Shown: positions 61,003 through 64,000 of the stretch, piece by piece
Numbering within the stretch: the stretch's first letter is position 1
How the letters are laid out: the number at the start of each line of letters is the position of its first letter
Assembly (NCBI RefSeq): GCF_026410925.1
Contig: NZ_CP112972.1
Location: forward strand, 2,046,001 to 2,110,000
Length of the DNA stretch: 64,000 nucleotides
Direction: 5' to 3'
From: Halovenus salina
GTDB taxonomy: Archaea; Halobacteriota; Halobacteria; Halobacteriales; Haloarculaceae
Made by a program: the position numbers and the translations under genes
Notes under the pieces: generated by a model
Told to the model about the DNA's origin: nothing
The model's input: only the letters and a program-made list of their open reading frames with translations
Databases searched by the model: none

Positions 61003-62178
61003 TTACCGTTCAGAGCGGGGGACGAAATCCTGGTGCTCGGGACCGGTGTAGTGAGCGCGGGGACGGATGAGCCGGTTGTCGGCCTGGTATTCGAGGACGT
61101 GACCGACCCAGCCGCCGACGCGGGACATCGCGAAGATGGGTGTGTAGAGGTCGATTGGGATATCGAGCTGGTAGTAGACCGACCCGGAGTAAAAGTCCAC
61201 GTTCGGGGCGATGCCCTTCTCACCGAGGCCGCGCTCGTCAAGTAGATGAGTCTCAACGGCGGTAGTGTAGTCGTACCACTTGCGGTCGCCGCTCTCCTCG
61301 GCGAGGTCCTCGCTGAACTCTTCGAGAATCTTCGCTCGCGGGTCTTTCACCTCGTAGACGCGGTGGCCGAATCCGGGGATGCGCCGCCCGTTGTCGATAG
61401 CGTCTTCGACCCACTCGATTGGGTCCTGGCCGCTCTCGTCAAGTTCGATGAGGGTCTCCATCACGTCCTGGTTTGCGCCGCCGTGCCAGTGGCCGGCCAG
61501 CGCGCCGACGCCGGCGGTGACGGCGTTGTAGATGTCGGCGTAGGTGCTGGAGACGACCATCGTCGTGAACGTCGAGGCGTTCAGGCCGTGGTCTGCGTGG
61601 AGGATGAGCGCCACGTCGAAGATGCCAGCGGCGACCTCGTCGGGCTCCTCGCCGTTGAGCAGATACAGGAAGTTCTCGGCGTGACCCAGGTCCTCGCGGG
61701 GGGCGAGTGGCTCCTCGCCGTTGCGGTAGCGGTCGAAGGCCGCGAGCACCGTCGGAATCTTCGCGGTGATGCGTCGGCCCTTCCGGCGGGCCGCGTCGAG
61801 ATCTTCGGGGTCGGCGTCGGCCTCGGGGTCAGCTGCCGACAGCATCGAGACGAGCGTCCGGAGCGCGGCCATCGGCTCCTCGCCGCTTTCGGCAAGCATC
61901 TCGGCGGTTCTCAGGACGTCCTCGTTGACGGTCCGCTCGCTTGCCATCTCGTCGACGAAGGCTGTGTACTCCGTTTCATCGGGAAGGTGGCCGTACCACA
62001 GCAGGTACAGGACCTCTTCGAAGTCGGCGTGACGTGCCAGATCCTCGATGCGGTAGCCGTGATAGCGCAGTTCGCCAACGCTGCCGTCGATGACGCTTAA
62101 CCCCGTTTCGTCGACGACGACACCCTCCAGTCCGCGGTGAACCTCAGGCTTGGTCGCTTTCTTGAGCAAGTCTGCCAT
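61003..62178 (-). CDS. Citrate synthase
   Basis: Condenses acetyl-CoA with oxaloacetate at TCA entry; 391 residues. GLEGVVVDETGLSVIDGSVG is the typical N-terminus; LILHADHGLNASTFTTMVV near residue 187, GALAGHWHGGANQDVMETL near 225, GRRIPGFGHRVYEVKDPRAK near 263 (catalytic His) and NVDFYSGSVYYQLDIPIDLY near 318 (catalytic Asp region) are diagnostic. A 2-methylcitrate synthase activity cannot be excluded, but no propionate genes adjoin it. Confidence 0.93.
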   Translation of the reverse strand: MADLLKKATKPEVHRGLEGVVVDETGLSVIDGSVGELRYHGYRIEDLARHADFEEVLYLLWYGHLPDETEYTAFVDEMASERTVNEDVLRTAEMLAESGEEPMAALRTLVSMLSAADPEADADPEDLDAARRKGRRITAKIPTVLAAFDRYRNGEEPLAPREDLGHAENFLYLLNGEEPDEVAAGIFDVALILHADHGLNASTFTTMVVSSTYADIYNAVTAGVGALAGHWHGGANQDVMETLIELDESGQDPIEWVEDAIDNGRRIPGFGHRVYEVKDPRAKILEEFSEDLAEESGDRKWYDYTTAVETHLLDERGLGEKGIAPNVDFYSGSVYYQLDIPIDLYTPIFAMSRVGGWVGHVLEYQADNRLIRPRAHYTGPEHQDFVPRSER

Positions 62179-62222
62179 ACCTGCACTATCGCGCCACCGG
62201 TAAAAAACGTCGTTGGTGTTGT

Positions 62223-62642
62223 CTAGTATTCGGAGATGCCGGCCTGGACGACGCCCGAGACGTTTTCCAGCTCGCTGGTGAGCAAGACGATGAAATCATC
62301 GAGCGTGACGATACCAGCCAGTTTGCCGTCCTCGACTACTGGGACGCGCCTGACGCCGCGCTCGCGCATTCCCGCGAGTACGTCGTAGATGCTTTCGCCG
62401 GGCTCGACCGTGAAGAGGTCCTCGGTCATCACGTCGGCCGCGGCAATCGTCGCGGAGTTTTTCCCTTCGCCGATGACATCGAGAGCCAGGTCTCGGTCGG
62501 TGACGATACCGACCGGCTCCTGGTCTTCGGTCACGATAACGCTCCCGACGTTTTCCTCCTCGAGCAGCCGCGAGATCTCCCGCGTCGTCGTCTCCGGGTC
62601 TGCGGTGACGACGTCCGTGCGTGCCATCTCTCTGATTGTCAT
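62223..62642 (-). CDS. CBS-domain protein (tandem CBS pair)
   Basis: A 139-residue protein consisting of two CBS motifs, which usually bind adenosyl nucleotides and act as energy sensors. Repeat 1 is about residues 7-60 (DVVTADPETTTREISRLLEE; GIVTDRDLALDVIGE) and repeat 2 about 70-125 (VMTEDLFTVEPGESIYDVLA; GIVTLDDFIVLLTSEL). The start ATG at 62642 (MTIREMARTD) is preferred over 62669. The partner is unknown. Confidence 0.85.
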   Translation of the reverse strand: MTIREMARTDVVTADPETTTREISRLLEEENVGSVIVTEDQEPVGIVTDRDLALDVIGEGKNSATIAAADVMTEDLFTVEPGESIYDVLAGMRERGVRRVPVVEDGKLAGIVTLDDFIVLLTSELENVSGVVQAGISEY

Positions 62643-62764
62643 TGTCACATCGACAGTGGACCGCCCCATACGAAAATGCTCCTATCTCGTTTCTCACCGC
62701 CAGGTCGACGAGAGCCTGGAAGCGGATGCCGACGAGACAACAGGTCGAGCAGTCAGTCTGATAG

Positions 62765-62867
62765 TGATTGTTGCGGTTATTTTCGTGACCAAGTCACGAA
62801 TATCAGTGTTTCACGGCGTGAGACCCACGTCTCGTTTCCCGACGGCGGTAACGACTCGCAACAATCA
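62765..62867. repeat. 103-bp unit with 11-bp terminal inverted repeats and a nested palindrome
   Basis: TGATTGTTGCG (62765-62775) and CGCAACAATCA (62857-62867) are perfect 11 bp inverted repeats. Inside is a perfect palindrome TTCGTGAC-CAA-GTCACGAA (62782-62800) and a small GAGAC-CCAC-GTCTC hairpin near 62820-62833. The right end abuts the stop codon of the histidine kinase. It could be a MITE-like element, a terminator/attenuator or an operator. No target-site duplication is evident in the immediate flanks. Confidence 0.5.
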
Positions 62868-64000
62868 TTATGAGACAGTCTCGACGCCGGTGATCTCGAA
62901 CCGGGAACCGCCGTCGTCACCCTCGGTCACGACAACCTCCCAGCCGTGGGCTTCGGCGACCCGCTTGACGATAGAGAGGCCGAACCCGGAGCCGTCATCG
63001 GCCGTGCTGTAGCCGTTTTCGAAGACCTCCTCGCGCTCGTCGGGCGGAATACCCTCGCCGTCGTCGGCGACGTAGAAGCCATCGGCCAGCTCGCCGACGG
63101 TCACCGTCACGTCGTCACCGCCGTGTTCGACGGCGTTGCGCAGGAGATTCTCGAAAAGTGACGCGAGCCGCGTCTCGTCGGCCTTGACGGTGAGCGCTGT
63201 CTGGCATACCAGCTCCGCGTCGATACGCGGTTCGACGGTGTTCCAACACTTCGAAACGAGGTCAGCGAGGTCGACGGGCTGGCGGTCCCCGATTATCTGG
63301 CCGCCTCGGGCCAGCGCCAGCAGGCTGTCTATCATCTGTTCCATCCTGTCGAGTGCCTGTGTGATGTCGCCGAGGTGGTCGCTCTCGACCTCCTGGTCGA
63401 GGAGTTCGGTCCGTAACTGGGCCACATTCAGGGGGTTCTTGAGGTCGTGAGAGACGACCGAGGCGAACTGGTCGAGGCGCTCGCGCTCGCGTCTGAGCGA
63501 CTCGTTGGCGCTGACGAGGCTGATTGCGGCGACGGCGTTGTCGGCCAGAATTTCTGCAAACTGCAGGTCGGTTTCGTCGAACCGGTTGCCGATGGTGCCG
63601 AGCCCGAGAACGCCCGTCTCCCCGATTGGCACGTACATCGTCTCGGTAAACGACGACCGGTCGTACTCGTCTTCCTCGTGATTGACTGCCTCGACGACCG
63701 TCTTCCCGGTCCGAAACGCCTCCCCCTGTGGCGAGTCGGCGATGTCTCGCGGAGGCCGGGAGTCGACGCCGGTGACGCGCGCTCCGAAGGCAACAAACTC
63801 CAACACCTCTCTTTCGGGGTCGTAGCGACGGACACCGGTGCCCGGAAACCCCAACACCTCGTGGGCGGATTCGGCGGTTCGCTGAAGGACGGCGTCGACG
63901 GAGTCGGCGGTCATCAGGCGACGAGTCGCGGCGTGTAAGGCGGTGACCGTCTTCTCGTATCGACGGCTCGTCCCCACGCTCCGAAACGAGCACTGGACAT
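62868..64000 (-). CDS. GAF-domain sensor histidine kinase (N-terminus possibly beyond the window)
   Basis: At least 369 residues. The first start codon in frame is GTG at 63977 (MGTSRRYEKTVTALHAATRR), but the frame stays open to the window edge, so a PAS or other domain may precede. A GAF domain spans about residues 20-165 (AHEVLGFPGTGVRRYDPERE; YVPIGETGVLGLGTIG). HisKA has phosphoacceptor His in SVVSHDLKNPLNVAQL near 198, and the HATPase has NLLRNAVEHGGDD near 288, DDGEGIPPDE near 316 and GSGFGLSIVKRVAEA near 340. No response regulator follows. Confidence 0.88.
   Translation of the reverse strand, partial: VQCSFRSVGTSRRYEKTVTALHAATRRLMTADSVDAVLQRTAESAHEVLGFPGTGVRRYDPEREVLEFVAFGARVTGVDSRPPRDIADSPQGEAFRTGKTVVEAVNHEEDEYDRSSFTETMYVPIGETGVLGLGTIGNRFDETDLQFAEILADNAVAAISLVSANESLRRERERLDQFASVVSHDLKNPLNVAQLRTELLDQEVESDHLGDITQALDRMEQMIDSLLALARGGQIIGDRQPVDLADLVSKCWNTVEPRIDAELVCQTALTVKADETRLASLFENLLRNAVEHGGDDVTVTVGELADGFYVADDGEGIPPDEREEVFENGYSTADDGSGFGLSIVKRVAEAHGWEVVVTEGDDGGSRFEITGVETVS

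Noticed and set aside
1-64000. CRISPR arrays, tRNA/rRNA genes or intact insertion sequences
   Set aside because: Scanning by eye found no regularly spaced direct repeats, no tRNA T-loop signatures with acceptor stems and no transposase motifs.

Overview
The window is chromosomal DNA from a halophilic archaeon of the class Halobacteria. The evidence is the high G+C content, the very acidic proteins, Tat-type lipoproteins with RR motifs, archaeal PCNA, RNase Z, pyruvoyl arginine decarboxylase, HTH-10 and FilR1-type regulators, and many TATA boxes 23-30 nt upstream of start codons (leaderless or nearly leaderless genes). I cannot assign a genus from sequence alone.

Layout. 1-401 is the 5' part of ilvA. 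402-1757 is AT-richer, gene-poor and holds a decayed winged-helix regulator. 1758-5908 is an iron-responsive unit: a FilR1-type regulator and a siderophore/Fe3+ ABC transporter (lipoprotein, permease, ATPase), each unit preceded by a near-perfect TTTAGG-N4-CCTAAA palindrome. 6034-10708 holds pyruvoyl arginine decarboxylase, a TbsP-like regulator, a membrane protein, cysS and a lipoprotein. 10768-19817 is a nine-gene arginine block, all on the minus strand: argG, argH, then argW-X-C-B-D-E-F, the carrier-protein (LysW/ArgW) route from glutamate to ornithine followed by the classical steps to arginine. 20114-23035 is a tightly overlapping proC-proB-proA operon.

23202-31724 contains an MFS transporter, an erythromycin-esterase-like protein, a BAAT-type hydrolase, RNase Z and a six-gene minus-strand cluster: Cmi4-like protein, RecA/KaiC-like protein, a small protein, two coiled-coil proteins and a MinD/ParA ATPase. 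This cluster is the best candidate here for an uncharacterised system. 31852-44060 carries a membrane FeS oxidoreductase of the heterodisulfide-reductase type, a 7TM histidine kinase, a Nudix hydrolase, a beta-propeller, a frameshifted 5'-nucleotidase, PCNA, a CDF cation transporter, aconitase and a dCTP deaminase/dUTPase. 44253-53245 carries uvrC, membrane and AIM24-like proteins, bacterial-type NAD+ ligase ligA, an orphan histidine-kinase ATPase domain, a lipoprotein, a GNAT acetyltransferase and a PAS histidine kinase.

53476-64000 holds a class-V aminotransferase, PsiE, a rimI-MFS pair and a phenylacetyl-CoA epoxidase operon (paaA-B-C-D plus a separate zinc-ribbon gene). A divergent HTH-10 regulator sits back to back with paaA. 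Citrate synthase, a CBS-domain protein and a GAF histidine kinase running off the right edge complete the window. Glutamate-derived amino-acid synthesis (Arg, Pro), TCA enzymes (aconitase, citrate synthase) and aromatic catabolism feeding acetyl/succinyl-CoA dominate the metabolic content. No rRNA, tRNA, CRISPR array or intact insertion sequence was seen.
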